Part shown: positions 15,946-26,300 of the stretch, in pieces
Position numbering within the stretch: the first letter of the stretch is position 1
Layout: every line of letters begins with the position of its first letter
From: an uncultured Bacteroides sp.
Lineage (GTDB): Bacteria > Bacteroidota > Bacteroidia > Bacteroidales > Bacteroidaceae
NCBI GenBank assembly: GCA_900557355.1
Contig: USSR01000008.1
Span: 1-32,022 of the forward strand
Length of the DNA stretch: 32,022 nucleotides
Direction of reading: 5' to 3'
Notes under the pieces: model-generated
The model's database searches: none
The model's input: the letters and a program-made list of their open reading frames with translations, nothing else
Told to the model about the DNA's origin: nothing
Position numbers and translations under genes: made by a program

Positions 15946-17859
15946 ATGATTAACAAAATTATATGGATTATTGGGATTGTATGGATTGGGAATATTCAAA
16001 ATGGAGTGCAAGCGCAACGACGTAACTTTATCCATCCCGGAATCACCTATACCCAAGGTGATTTAGACCGGATGAAAGCTATGGTCAAGGCGAAACATGA
16101 GCCTTATTATTCTACTTTTCTGAAATTAAAGGAATCTCCCTATTCTTCACTCAATACGCAAGTTATCAATCGGGGAAAACAAATCAGAGAAGGACGTTTT
16201 AATGCTACTATCGGAGTAGATGGCAGGCGGGCACATGACTTAGCATTGCTTTGGCATCTGACGGGCGATGAGGCTTATGCCCGTAAAGCGGTCGAATATC
16301 TGAATGCTAATTCTTATTATACCAATACAAGTAGTCGTGGAACAGGACCATTAGATAACGGAAAGATTTACCTTTTAATTGATGCCGCCGAATTAATGCG
16401 TGATTATTCCGGTTGGAAAGTAGAAGACCAGCAACGTTTTAAAAATATGTTGGTCTATCCTGGATATAGCAATACGGAAGATTTCTCTTCCAAATATGCA
16501 AATTACTGGGATGATTCAAAGAACGGAGTTACATTCTATTGGAATATTTTTAATTTCGATGCCGCAAGGTTTGGTAATCAAGGACTTTTCGCTGCTCGTG
16601 GAATGATGGCAATGGGGATTTACTTAGATAACGAAGTAATGTATGACCGTGCTTACCGTTATTTATTGGGAATGAAGCATCGACCGGATGATTTACCTTA
16701 TCCTTCAGGACCGACGGTCACTAGCAAAGAACCGATTAAGAAATCACCAACCATGCTTGATTATAAATTGGAAGGAAGAGAAAACAAGATTTCAGATTAT
16801 GGATACGATGAACAGCTACAGTATTATATCTATCCAAACGGTCAATGTCAGGAGTCGAGTCGCGACCAGGGATATGTATTGGCAGGTATCCACAATTATG
16901 TAGCTATCGCAGAAATGGCATGGAATCAGGGAGATTCTTTGTATAATTGTCTCAATAACCGTTTGCTTCTTGGTTTGGAATGGAACTATCGTTATAACCT
17001 CTCTAAAGTCCAGACCTATGAAGAGCAAAAAGAGCCTTGGGAACCGACAAGTTATAGTAAGAATTCAAATGAAGTTACCTTTGAGAACGGAAAATTTCTC
17101 CAGATAAAAAGCCGTAGTGGACGTTGGGAATCCGTAGCCGTATCTCCTCACGGACGTGGAGACGTAGCAGGTAGTGGCGGAACTCGTGAAATGGCATTGG
17201 CGCATTATGCAGTACGTGCTGGATTGCCGGAGAACAACTATACTTGGTTGAAACGTTACCGTGATTATATGATAGAACATCACGGTTGCGAAAACTGGGG
17301 GATAGCACCCAACTGGTTTTATGAATGGACTGGCTGGGGAACATTGACCAAGCGATTGACTCCCTGGATGGCAGGCGATCCCGTTTCTTTCTCTACGGGA
17401 AAGCGTGTATCAGGAATTCATTTGCTACCTAGTGAAATATCGGCTGCCGATTACGATTATTATTGTCTTGCGGAAGATCCCGAAGGGCATACCTATCACA
17501 ATGTAGGAAAGAAACGTGGCAACGAATACAGACCTGACGGAGCAGTAGAGCTACGAAAAGAAGAAGATAATTACGTCGTTACCCAAATAGAAGATGGAGA
17601 ATGGATGAATTATACTGTAAGTATTCCTACCGATGGAGATTATACCGTTTATCTTGTTTATCAATCAAAAGGAAATTCTTTATTGTCCGTAGCTTCTGAT
17701 TCAGAAGTAAAGACAGAACCCATGCAATTACCCAGTTCTATACAATGGACGGAAAGAGAAATAGGAAAACTCACTCTTCCCGCAGGAGCTTGTGTACTTC
17801 GTTTACAGATAGAGCAAGCCGGAGATAAACTCGAAATTCAGAAAATAATAGTAAAGTAG
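15946..17859 (+). CDS. Alginate-lyase-superfamily enzyme with C-terminal CBM6-like domain
   Basis: A 637-residue secreted protein (signal peptide ending GVQAQ). The N-terminus has HPGITYTQGDLDRMKAMVK, the opening seen in Bacteroidetes members of the alginate lyase family (Pfam Alginate_lyase, alpha/alpha toroid). The hallmark QESSRDQGY is at 302-310, followed by AEMAWNQGDSLYN. A FNFDAARFGNQG segment lies where Asn/His catalytic residues are usually found. From about 535 there is a beta-sandwich tail with VTQIEDGEWMNYTVSIP and DYTVYLVYQ, resembling CBM6/CBM35 domains. It would cleave a polyuronate by beta-elimination, with the tail aiding binding. The PL family (for example PL38-like) is a guess. 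The HTCS gene starts 53 bp downstream with no promoter between, so the two are probably co-transcribed. A second gene with the same N-terminal motif begins at 31758. Confidence 0.8.
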   Translation: MINKIIWIIGIVWIGNIQNGVQAQRRNFIHPGITYTQGDLDRMKAMVKAKHEPYYSTFLKLKESPYSSLNTQVINRGKQIREGRFNATIGVDGRRAHDLALLWHLTGDEAYARKAVEYLNANSYYTNTSSRGTGPLDNGKIYLLIDAAELMRDYSGWKVEDQQRFKNMLVYPGYSNTEDFSSKYANYWDDSKNGVTFYWNIFNFDAARFGNQGLFAARGMMAMGIYLDNEVMYDRAYRYLLGMKHRPDDLPYPSGPTVTSKEPIKKSPTMLDYKLEGRENKISDYGYDEQLQYYIYPNGQCQESSRDQGYVLAGIHNYVAIAEMAWNQGDSLYNCLNNRLLLGLEWNYRYNLSKVQTYEEQKEPWEPTSYSKNSNEVTFENGKFLQIKSRSGRWESVAVSPHGRGDVAGSGGTREMALAHYAVRAGLPENNYTWLKRYRDYMIEHHGCENWGIAPNWFYEWTGWGTLTKRLTPWMAGDPVSFSTGKRVSGIHLLPSEISAADYDYYCLAEDPEGHTYHNVGKKRGNEYRPDGAVELRKEEDNYVVTQIEDGEWMNYTVSIPTDGDYTVYLVYQSKGNSLLSVASDSEVKTEPMQLPSSIQWTEREIGKLTLPAGACVLRLQIEQAGDKLEIQKIIVK

Positions 17860-17912
17860 GATAAGGGGATTTGATTCTTCGTTCGTACTTAATAATAGTA
17901 CTACAAAAAAAG

Positions 17913-20900
17913 ATGGCCATGAAAATTCGAATATGTTTGTTAATCATACTAATGGGATTATTGTATCCGGGTTATATTAGCTCGCAAGAATCCCCTTATG
18001 TATTCCGCCAGATTGGAGTTGTCGAAGGATTACCGGATAACTATGTAAAAAGCGTTTTCCCCATTCCCGACGGACGTATCGGTGTGCGAAGTACTGTGTT
18101 ATTAAGCCTGTATGATGGTGCGAACTATTCAAATTTCCCTTTCAATATTCATGGCGAATATTCGATAGCATATAACCATATTATTCCCGAACAATATATT
18201 GATGCCGACAAACGTTTGTGGATGAAAGAACGCAAGAGCCTACGCGTCTTCGATTTGACTACCGAACAGTACATCTATAACGTAGATTCTTTATTTCAAC
18301 AATTCGGCTTAAAGGATAAAGTGGCGGACCTGATTATTGATTCAGAGAAACATTGTTGGTTTCTGACGCCGGGTTCCTCTGTCTATATGTACGATGCAGA
18401 GACAAAATCAATCGAACAGGTTTGTAGGAATGATGAGTTTATGGAATACTATGGAGGATTACTCGGAGTAGAAAGTCATGGAAAATACAGTTGGATGGTT
18501 CATCAGAAAGGGGCTATCCGTTGCTACGATTTAGAAAAGAAACGTTTCGTGCATCAACTTGATTTCCTGAAAGACCAACTGAAACCGGATGACCGTGTGG
18601 TTTTGAAGATACTCGATAATGGTGACTTTTGGTTGATGTGGGATCGTGGAGTAGGCTATTATGATGTCTATAATAAAAAATGGAACCAAATTTCAGGTAT
18701 CCAACTCGGACACTATTCATGGTTTACTTCTATGGATGTGGATAAAGGTGGAAATGCATGGGTAGGAACCGTTATCGATGGATTCTATGTCATTGATATG
18801 CACAATTTCTCTGTAACCCGGACACTGGATATTCCTTTATTATCAGGTAATACAGTACGAAACGGTATTCAAAGCATCTATTGCGACCGGGAAAATAATT
18901 CCGTTTGGATAGGACTTTATAATCAGGGAATGTGTTATTATCATCCCAGCATGAATAAAATAGTGCTGTACAATAAGAAGATGATAAATGGCGACTGGAA
19001 AGGAGAGGAAATCCGCTGTATGCTCGAAACATCTAAAGGAGAAATTCTGATGGGTACTACGCAGGGTGTCTATCGCTATGAACCGGAGACTAAAAGCATG
19101 AACAGATTCTATCATGAATTCAGTCAGAAGAATTGCCGTGTACTTTATGAGGACAGCAAGAAGCGTGTTTGGGTCGGAACATACCACGATGGGCTCTACT
19201 GCATAGATCATGGAAAGGTACAATCTTACGATTATCCCGATACGGATTATCAGAATGAATTGGATTTCAGTAATATCCGTGTCATGGTCGAAGATTCTTC
19301 CGGTCGATTGTGGGTAAGTATATATGGTGGTGTAGGATTATTCAATCCTGAAAACGGGCAAATAAACTTATTGTCCGAACAGTTTCCCGAACTCAAAAAA
19401 TATAAAGTAGCGAATGCATTGGCCATAGATAATCAATCCCGGTTGGTCGTAGGCAGTGATAACGGACTCTACATTTACGATCCTGCAACGAATAAAATAT
19501 GGATACCGGAGGAAGACGGCCAGGCTAATTCTATTTTCAATCAGGGAAGTATCAAGTATAATCAGATACTCAAAGACCATGAGGGAACTTTATGGTTTGC
19601 TACACAATATGGCTTGAGCGTTTTGACTTACAATGGGCAAAGCTACACATTAGGGAAAGAAGAAGGTCTGTCTAAAGCTATCCTGAACGTAGTGGAAGAT
19701 AAGAACCATGATATATGGATTTCGACAGTCACTTCTATTTATAAGATAAAAGTAGACAGAAGAGCAGATAAATACAGCTTTCATGTAATCAGCTGTCTGT
19801 CGGAAGATGAAATCCGTCAGGATGATTTATATAGTTTCCCTTCGTTAATGACCAGGGACAATCAGCTTTTCCTGGGGCTGATGAACGGCTTTATTGCTTT
19901 CTCACCAGAAAACATGATAGATAATCAGTGCCTCAATCGTCCTCTGTTTACTTCATTCCGCTTGTTTAATGTTCCGGTTGTTTCGGGCGAAGCATATAAC
20001 GGACGTGTCTTATTTGATAAAGCATTAAGTTATTCGGACGAAGTACAATTAAAATATGATGAGAACTATATCACACTTGAGTTTTCTGGTCTGAACTTCC
20101 CTAATCCTTCTCAAACCTCTTTCCGTTACCAACTGGAAGGATTTGACAAAGAATGGACGGAAACCCTTTTTGAGAATGGACAAGGACGTGTGGTCTATAA
20201 TAATCTCCCTTCGGGCGAATACATCTTCCGTGTGTCCGCTGCCGGAAACGACCGGATATGGGGACCGGAGTCTGCATTCAAAATTGTCATTCATCCCCCG
20301 TTCTGGGATACACTGGCCGCTCGTATTTTCTATGTAATTTTAGTTATTCTCTTAATCTTCGGGCTGATCTACGTAATAAACCGCCGCAACCGGCAGAAGA
20401 TGATTCGTATGCAAGAAGAGGAAGCGTTGAAGCAGAAAGAAGAACTGGATCAGATGAAATTCCGCTTCTTCACAAATATAAGCCATGAACTCCGCACTCC
20501 GCTGACATTGATTATCACGCCATTAGACATGGTGATACGTCGATTGACAGACGATGCGATGAAAAAGCAACTGAATACCATCTATAAGAATGCTCAAAAC
20601 CTATTGTCATTGGTGAATCAGCTACTCGATTTCCGCAAACTGGAAATGAAAGGAGAGAGGTTGCATCTGATGAACGGCGATATGGAGGAATTTATTGTTT
20701 CTGCCTATAACAACTTCATGCCAATGGCAGTAGAGAAGCACCTTAACTTTGTGAACCAATCTGAACATAGAGCGCTTTATATGTTCTTCGACCGGGATAA
20801 GGTACATAAGATTATGAATAATCTCTTGTCCAACGCCTTCAAATATACACCGCAGGGAGGCACAGTGAACTTACAGCTCGCGACAGAAGAGATAGAAGAA

Positions 20901-21995
20901 AGAAACTACGTGAGAATATCCGTATCTGATACTGGAATCGGAATATCCGAATCAGACCTTCCTTATATCTTTGACCGTTTCTATCAGGTAGGAAATGAAG
21001 GGGACGAAAAAATAGGCAGTGGCATCGGACTTCATTTGGTAAGGGAATATGTAAATATACATGGTGGCCGTATTAAAGTGGACAGTCAGATAGATCGTGG
21101 ATCAGTATTCACCGTTTGGTTGCCGATGGACCTGAAACCGGAACCGAACGAACTGCCGGAAGAAATCATCGGAACGGAAACACCAGACATTAAAGAGAAA
21201 GAAACCACTACATCTACAGTCGATGATAACCTGAAGAAACTGTTGTTAGTGGAGGACAATCAGGAATTCCGTACTTTCCTGAAAGAACAGTTAGAAGATT
21301 TTTATCAAATCATTGAAGCGGCAGACGGCGAGGAAGGAGAGCGAAAAGCGATAGAGGAAAATCCGAACCTGATTATCAGCGATATTATGATGCCGAAAGT
21401 AGACGGTATCGAACTTTGCCGTCGGATCAAGACGAACGTGCAGACTTCCCATATACCTGTGATATTATTGACAGCCCGTACTGCCGATGATATCAAGATT
21501 AACAGCTATGAAGTAGGAGCAGACTCTTATATGTCGAAACCTTTCAACTTTGATATGCTGATGGTACGCATTGAAAAGCTGATAGAGCAGCAGGAAAAGA
21601 GAAAACAGGAATTCCGTAAAAACATAGAAGTAAATCCGAGTGCTATCACCATTACTTCAGTAGACGAACAGCTCATACAGAAGTGTCTGGAATACATAGA
21701 AAAGAACATGGACAATCCGGAATATGGCGTAGAAGAATTGAGTGGCGATTTGGGTATGGTGCGTATGAGCCTTTACCGCAAGCTGCAATCCATCACCGGA
21801 CACACACCGACAGACTTTATTCGCAGCATCCGTTTGAAACGGGCGGCACAATTATTACAAGGAAGTCAGTTGCCGATTGTTGAAATAGCGAACCGGGTAG
21901 GATTCAGTTCACCCAGCTATTTCTCGAAGTGTTTTAGAGAAATGTTCGGGATGCTTCCCAAGCAATATGCCGAGGAATCGGGAAGAAAAGAATGA
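17913..21995 (+). CDS. Hybrid two-component system regulator (HTCS) of the PUL
   Basis: A 1360-residue one-protein signalling system. In order: signal peptide (about 1-25); periplasmic beta-propeller sensor of Reg_prop-type repeats (about 30-710), recognisable by repeated LWxxT/VWVGT strands such as RVWVGTYHDGLY; a Y_Y_Y domain (about 715-795); one transmembrane helix (about 804-825); HisKA with SHELRTP (phospho-His858); HATPase with NLLSNAFKYTPQGG and DTGIGI (about 955-1070); a receiver with Glu1114/Asp1115, phospho-Asp1157 and Lys1209; and an AraC-type DNA-binding domain at the C-terminus. The family senses an oligosaccharide in the periplasm and activates PUL transcription. All catalytic residues are present. 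The frame also extends to a TTG at 17871, but the ATG at 17913 (or 17919) directly precedes the signal peptide and is preferred. Confidence 0.95.
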   Translation: MAMKIRICLLIILMGLLYPGYISSQESPYVFRQIGVVEGLPDNYVKSVFPIPDGRIGVRSTVLLSLYDGANYSNFPFNIHGEYSIAYNHIIPEQYIDADKRLWMKERKSLRVFDLTTEQYIYNVDSLFQQFGLKDKVADLIIDSEKHCWFLTPGSSVYMYDAETKSIEQVCRNDEFMEYYGGLLGVESHGKYSWMVHQKGAIRCYDLEKKRFVHQLDFLKDQLKPDDRVVLKILDNGDFWLMWDRGVGYYDVYNKKWNQISGIQLGHYSWFTSMDVDKGGNAWVGTVIDGFYVIDMHNFSVTRTLDIPLLSGNTVRNGIQSIYCDRENNSVWIGLYNQGMCYYHPSMNKIVLYNKKMINGDWKGEEIRCMLETSKGEILMGTTQGVYRYEPETKSMNRFYHEFSQKNCRVLYEDSKKRVWVGTYHDGLYCIDHGKVQSYDYPDTDYQNELDFSNIRVMVEDSSGRLWVSIYGGVGLFNPENGQINLLSEQFPELKKYKVANALAIDNQSRLVVGSDNGLYIYDPATNKIWIPEEDGQANSIFNQGSIKYNQILKDHEGTLWFATQYGLSVLTYNGQSYTLGKEEGLSKAILNVVEDKNHDIWISTVTSIYKIKVDRRADKYSFHVISCLSEDEIRQDDLYSFPSLMTRDNQLFLGLMNGFIAFSPENMIDNQCLNRPLFTSFRLFNVPVVSGEAYNGRVLFDKALSYSDEVQLKYDENYITLEFSGLNFPNPSQTSFRYQLEGFDKEWTETLFENGQGRVVYNNLPSGEYIFRVSAAGNDRIWGPESAFKIVIHPPFWDTLAARIFYVILVILLIFGLIYVINRRNRQKMIRMQEEEALKQKEELDQMKFRFFTNISHELRTPLTLIITPLDMVIRRLTDDAMKKQLNTIYKNAQNLLSLVNQLLDFRKLEMKGERLHLMNGDMEEFIVSAYNNFMPMAVEKHLNFVNQSEHRALYMFFDRDKVHKIMNNLLSNAFKYTPQGGTVNLQLATEEIEERNYVRISVSDTGIGISESDLPYIFDRFYQVGNEGDEKIGSGIGLHLVREYVNIHGGRIKVDSQIDRGSVFTVWLPMDLKPEPNELPEEIIGTETPDIKEKETTTSTVDDNLKKLLLVEDNQEFRTFLKEQLEDFYQIIEAADGEEGERKAIEENPNLIISDIMMPKVDGIELCRRIKTNVQTSHIPVILLTARTADDIKINSYEVGADSYMSKPFNFDMLMVRIEKLIEQQEKRKQEFRKNIEVNPSAITITSVDEQLIQKCLEYIEKNMDNPEYGVEELSGDLGMVRMSLYRKLQSITGHTPTDFIRSIRLKRAAQLLQGSQLPIVEIANRVGFSSPSYFSKCFREMFGMLPKQYAEESGRKE

Positions 21996-22002
21996 CATTG
22001 TG

Positions 22003-22032
22003 TTTGTGTTTGTAGTTTAATTATTACATTTG
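22003..22032 (+). promoter_or_regulatory. Promoter of the small lipoprotein gene
   Basis: TACATTTG at 22025-22032 matches the -7 consensus and TTTG at 22003-22006 is 18 bp upstream. A transcript starting near 22040 would have a leader of about 70 nt before the ATG at 22110. Confidence 0.65.
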
Positions 22033-22109
22033 CGCTCAATAAGTGAGATAATTGTAAGATCTTGTTCACATTGGAGCAGAAAAAGTTTTATTTTATAATA
22101 TATGTTGAT

Positions 22110-22484
22110 ATGAAAGTATTAGTTTTAATTTCATTGGTAGGAGGTTTGATGTTATCTTCTTGCGGAGGTAGCAGTTCAAAAAATAATGCAAATGTTAAGG
22201 AGGTAAATCCTGCAGATACCATCTATTTGGGAGACTTACGTGAAAAATTTGCAAATGATAGTGTTTTCTTTAAAATAGTGGCACCGGATTTGATGTTGAT
22301 GGATTATCAGTATCTTTGGGCAGTAACAGAATCGGAAGCAGTAGAGAAAGGACTGACAAAAGAATACTATAAACGTGTGAAGAAAGAAATCACCGATACG
22401 AATGAAGCGATCAAAAGAGGTGTGATGAAAGGTGCGAACGTAAAACGTATACCGGATTTCCAGGCATCACAGGAAAATAAATAA
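22110..22484 (+). CDS. Small lipoprotein of unknown function
   Basis: A 124-residue predicted lipoprotein: MKVLVLISLVGGLMLSSCGG gives a clear lipobox with Cys18 as the lipidated residue, then a Ser/Asn-rich linker. The rest is a short soluble domain with VNPADTIYLGDLREKF, a YLWAVTESEAVEKG helix and a basic stretch (KEYYKRVKKEI, NVKRIPDF). The residues right after Cys18 are GGSSSKNN, without the acidic run linked to surface export in Bacteroidetes, so a periplasmic location is more likely. The frame also extends to a TTG at 22062, but only the ATG at 22110 places the signal peptide at the N-terminus. It has its own promoter and terminator, so it is an independent unit lodged between the two regulator genes of the PUL. 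I do not recognise the family. Confidence 0.75.
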   Translation: MKVLVLISLVGGLMLSSCGGSSSKNNANVKEVNPADTIYLGDLREKFANDSVFFKIVAPDLMLMDYQYLWAVTESEAVEKGLTKEYYKRVKKEITDTNEAIKRGVMKGANVKRIPDFQASQENK

Positions 22485-22495
22485 TGAATCCTTCC

Positions 22496-22513
22496 GGATG
22501 AAAGCTTTCATCC
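22496..22513. repeat. Perfect 18-bp palindrome GGATGAAAGCTTTCATCC
   Basis: A loop-free palindrome 11 bp after the lipoprotein stop codon. With no loop it is a better protein-binding site than an RNA hairpin. A proper terminator follows at 22531. Confidence 0.7.
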
Positions 22514-22530
22514 ATGCAAATATAAGAACA

Positions 22531-22566
22531 GGGGAGTCGTCAAATGTAACGACATCCCCTTTTTTA
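22531..22566 (+). terminator. Intrinsic terminator of the lipoprotein gene
   Basis: GGGGAGTCGT (22531-22540) pairs with ACGACATCCCC (22549-22559) with a small bulge, followed by a run of six T. It separates the lipoprotein from the sigma-factor/SusC operon. Confidence 0.75.
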
Positions 22567-22607
22567 TTGGTGTAACGGTTAGATTTATCCCGATGAAATG
22601 GGAAGTT

Positions 22608-22691
22608 TTTGCAAAAATACACGCTTGTTACGATAGTTTTGTTATCTGTTACTTTTGTGGTATTTGAATTTGAAACTTGTTCCTACTTTTG
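22608..22691 (+). promoter_or_regulatory. Cluster of three -7 elements before the ECF sigma gene
   Basis: TAGTTTTG (22634-22641), TACTTTTG (22650-22657) and TACTTTTG (22684-22691) all match TAnnTTTG. The first has TTTG at 22608-22611 (22-bp spacer); the last has TTTG at 22663-22666 (17-bp spacer). The last lies 30 bp before the ATG at 22722 and is the best candidate; the other two may be additional starts. Confidence 0.6.
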
Positions 22692-22721
22692 TATCATCGT
22701 TAAACGGATAAATTTAATGCC

Positions 22722-23252
22722 ATGAATAAACAGCAAGCTACATTTGACGACTTCTTCTCTGAATGCTATCTTAAATATAAGGAGTATATCAAGAACTATA
22801 TCGCTATCCGCATTTGCCATCCGCATGAAGCGGAAGATTTGGCACAGGATGTCTTTGTCCGCTTATGGGAACACAGGGTATTCGTGAACAAAGATACAGT
22901 CTGGTCTTTGCTTTTTACCATCGCTCGCAATATAGTAACCGATAAAATCCGTCGTTATTATAAACAGGAAGATTTCGTCGCCTACATATATAATAGGATG
23001 GAAGACACCAGTCGGAATACCACAGAAGATACCATTCATTTTCGTGAACTAAAGAAGATGCATGACCTGGTTATGGAAGCTCTTCCTGTTAAACGCCGTC
23101 AGATTTATGAACTTAGTTTCAATCATGAACTCTCTTGTCCTGCCATTGCAGGAAAGCTGTCCTTATCTCCCCGTACAGTAGAATGTCAATTATTACTGGC
23201 TCGTAAAACGGTTCGTACTTATTTGAAAAATGAATTCTCCAAAGTCGGTTAA
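22722..23252 (+). CDS. ECF-type RNA polymerase sigma factor
   Basis: A 176-residue protein of normal ECF length. Region 2 is recognised by HPHEAEDLAQDVFVRLWEH (about 38-56) and the following TIARNIVTDKIRRYYKQ. Region 4 is the C-terminal helix-turn-helix with LPVKRRQIYELSFNHELSCP and LSLSPRTVECQLLLARKTVR (about 121-168). It would direct RNA polymerase to specific promoters. In many Bacteroides loci an ECF factor is followed by a FecR-type anti-sigma gene and an STN-containing SusC. Here the next gene is SusC, only 49 bp away, with no anti-sigma and no obvious promoter in between, so sigma factor, SusC and SusD are probably one operon. What controls its activity is not visible in the window. 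Confidence 0.93.
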   Translation: MNKQQATFDDFFSECYLKYKEYIKNYIAIRICHPHEAEDLAQDVFVRLWEHRVFVNKDTVWSLLFTIARNIVTDKIRRYYKQEDFVAYIYNRMEDTSRNTTEDTIHFRELKKMHDLVMEALPVKRRQIYELSFNHELSCPAIAGKLSLSPRTVECQLLLARKTVRTYLKNEFSKVG

Positions 23253-23301
23253 ATACCAGATTCGGAAAAACACATATTAACTTTAACAATTTAATAGTAT
23301 T

Positions 23302-26300
23302 ATGGAAATTAAATCCAAATTCTTATGTTCAAAAGGAGTCGCATTGGCTTTCGCCATGCTGCTGGGTGGTTCGCCCGGTGTATTGCTCTATGCAAATGAT
23401 TCTGTAGAAGAGAGTTTGATGGTAGTCCAGACGGGCCGCACCATCAAAGGACTTGTGACAGATGCGAATGGTGAACCACTGATTGGTTGTAATGTAGTGG
23501 TCATAGGAAGCAATGCAGGAGTAATTACCGATATTGACGGTCGGTTTACGCTGAATATTCCTGCTGATGCCAAACAGATAAAAGTTAGCTATATCGGATA
23601 TGTAGATCAGATTATTAACCTTCATGGCCGCTCTGATTTTAAAGTGGTATTAAAGGAAGATAATAATGCACTGGACGAGGTTGTTGTAGTGGGTTATGGC
23701 ACGCAGAAAAAAGCGACGTTGACAGGGGCGGTAGAACAAATTGGTAGCCAGGTATTGGAAAGTCGTGCCATTACCAATGTCGGTGCTGCTCTGCAAGGAG
23801 CCACTCCGGGTTTGGTAGTCACTCGTTCTTCCTCACGTCCGGGTAATGAAGGTTTAAATTTCCAGATTCGTGGTCTGACATCTGTCAATGGCGGTAGTCC
23901 GTTGATTATTGTGGATGGAGTACCCGTATTGAATTCAGAGTCATTCCAAAATCTAAACTCGGATGATATTGAGAATATTAGTGTATTGAAAGACGGTTCA
24001 GCTTCCATTTATGGGGCGAAAGCAGCTAATGGCGTTATCTTGGTAACTACCAAAAAAGGTAAAGGCAAGACAACGGTTGATTATGGCTTCAATATGCGTT
24101 TCACTACCAATGGTATTATGGCTTTCTCTCCCAGTATGCAGGAATATGCTTCCATGTGGCTGGAAGCCAATAAAGAAATGCCGGAACATGACTGGTGGGG
24201 CTGGGGAGAAGAAAACCTGAAGAAGATGGCTCAAGGCATTGAAGGTATTTATGAGTCGACTGTAGCCGATTGGGGTACGATGTTCGTTGGTAATGCCAAT
24301 CGCCTGGATGAATTGTTTGCCCGCCGTTATTCTTACCAGCATAACTTGAGTGTAGCAGGTTCTACGGATAAATCCGATTACCGCATTTCATTAGCTTATG
24401 CTGATAACCAGGCTAATCTGGCTACAGCCTATGACGGACAGAAACAGTTGAACTTGCGCTTAAACTACGGCATCAAATTGACTGATTGGTTCAAACTGGA
24501 GACTTTAGCCAGTATGATTAAAACAAATACCGAAACACCCACACATGGTATCGACCGTACACTTTACGGAAACGATGCTCCGTTTTTCCCGGCAAAAAAT
24601 CCCTATGGACAATGGTACGCTAACTTCGGTAATGTAGGTGATCGCAATGCGGCAGCAGCTACAACGGATGGTGGACGTGACGAGAGAGAGAAGTTGACTA
24701 CTCGTGTCGATTTTAAAGCATTGGTGGATATTTGGAAAGGAATCACTTTCGAGGGTACTGCTTCATTTCAAAATGAGGAATATCGCAGAGAACGCTATTC
24801 GCTTCCGGTACAGTGTTACAATTGGTTCGGCGAGCAGACGGCGAAGTTAGTATATGAAACAACACAAACCCTTAGTACTCCGCAAGATGTGCTGAATTTT
24901 AAAGATTCCCATCAGCCGGGATATTTGGTACAGGCAAATAATGCCCGGTATCAGTACTATTCAGGGTTATTGAAATATAAGCGTACATTTGCCGAAGTAC
25001 ATAATATAGATGCTATGTTCGGCATCAATGCCGAGAAATGGGTGACTAAGAAAGTTGTTACCGCCCGTGAGAAGTTTGAGGATGCCGGAATTTACGATTT
25101 GAATTTGGCTACGGGTACACAGGGTAACGGTGGAGGAAAGACTCATAATGGTACCTATTCATATATTGCCCGTTTGAATTATAACTATGCGGAAAAATAT
25201 ATGGTTGAATTGATGGGGCGTCGTGACGGAAATTCCAAGTTTGCTCCCGGTTATCGTTTCAAAAGCTTTGGTTCTGTCTCTTTGGGATGGGCATTCTCGG
25301 AAGAACAATTTGTAGAATTTTTAAAACCTGTTCTTTCTTTTGGTAAGTTGCGTTTAAGTTACGGTAGTTCGGGTAATGATGTCGGGCTGGGTGATTACGA
25401 TTATGTGTCTACTGTCTCTCTTGGAACAGCCGGTTTTGGAACTATACCTGCCAATCAGGTATCTTCAGGTTTTGGCGGTTTAATTTCTTATGACCGTACT
25501 TGGGAGAAAGTTTCACAGAAAAACTTTGGTATCGATCTTAACTTTTTCGATAATCGTTTGAAAGCTACATTCGATTATTTTATAAAAGATAATACCGGTA
25601 TGTTGGTAAATGTCACATATCCGGGTGTATTAGGAGGTAAAGCTCCTAAAACGAATAGTGGTCATTTGAATGTAAAAGGTTGGGAATTCACTATTGGATG
25701 GCGCGATCAGATTAAAGACTTTTCTTACTATGCCAACTTTAATATTGGTGATACAAAGAGTCTGTTGAAAGAGATGGAAGGAGCAGATTCTTATGGGGCT
25801 GGTTGGAATGCAGCCGTGAATGGGTATCCATTGAATTCGTACTTCCTTTATCGCACAGATGGTTACTTTAAAGATCAGGCAGAAGTAGACCGCTATTATG
25901 CACTCTATGGAGAGGGTAAAGAAGATTTGACTGGTGTAGGAGCAGGAAGTGCAAGCCGGTTGCGTCCGGGTGATACCAAACGTTTGGATTTGAATGGTGA
26001 TTATAAGATTTCCGGTGCAGGGAATGAGAATAGCGATTTGCAATATCTCGGTGACTCCAATCCACATTTTGTTTTCGGTTTCACACTGGGAGGATCATGG
26101 AAAGGTATTGATGTGAACGCAATGTTCCAAGGTGTCGGCAAGCAGTATGTTATCCGTAATGACTGGATGGCTTATCCTTTTCAAACACGTACTGCCAATC
26201 AGAACCCGACATATTTGGGAAAGACATGGACAGAGAGCAATCCGAATGCTGAATTCCCTCGCTTGACTACCAATGCGAATCTCGCACGCTGGAATTATCA

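Noticed and set aside
17871..17912. N-terminal extension of the HTCS from a TTG at 17871
   Set aside because: It would put 14 residues in front of an ATG that directly begins a standard signal peptide; the extension has no ribosome-binding context.
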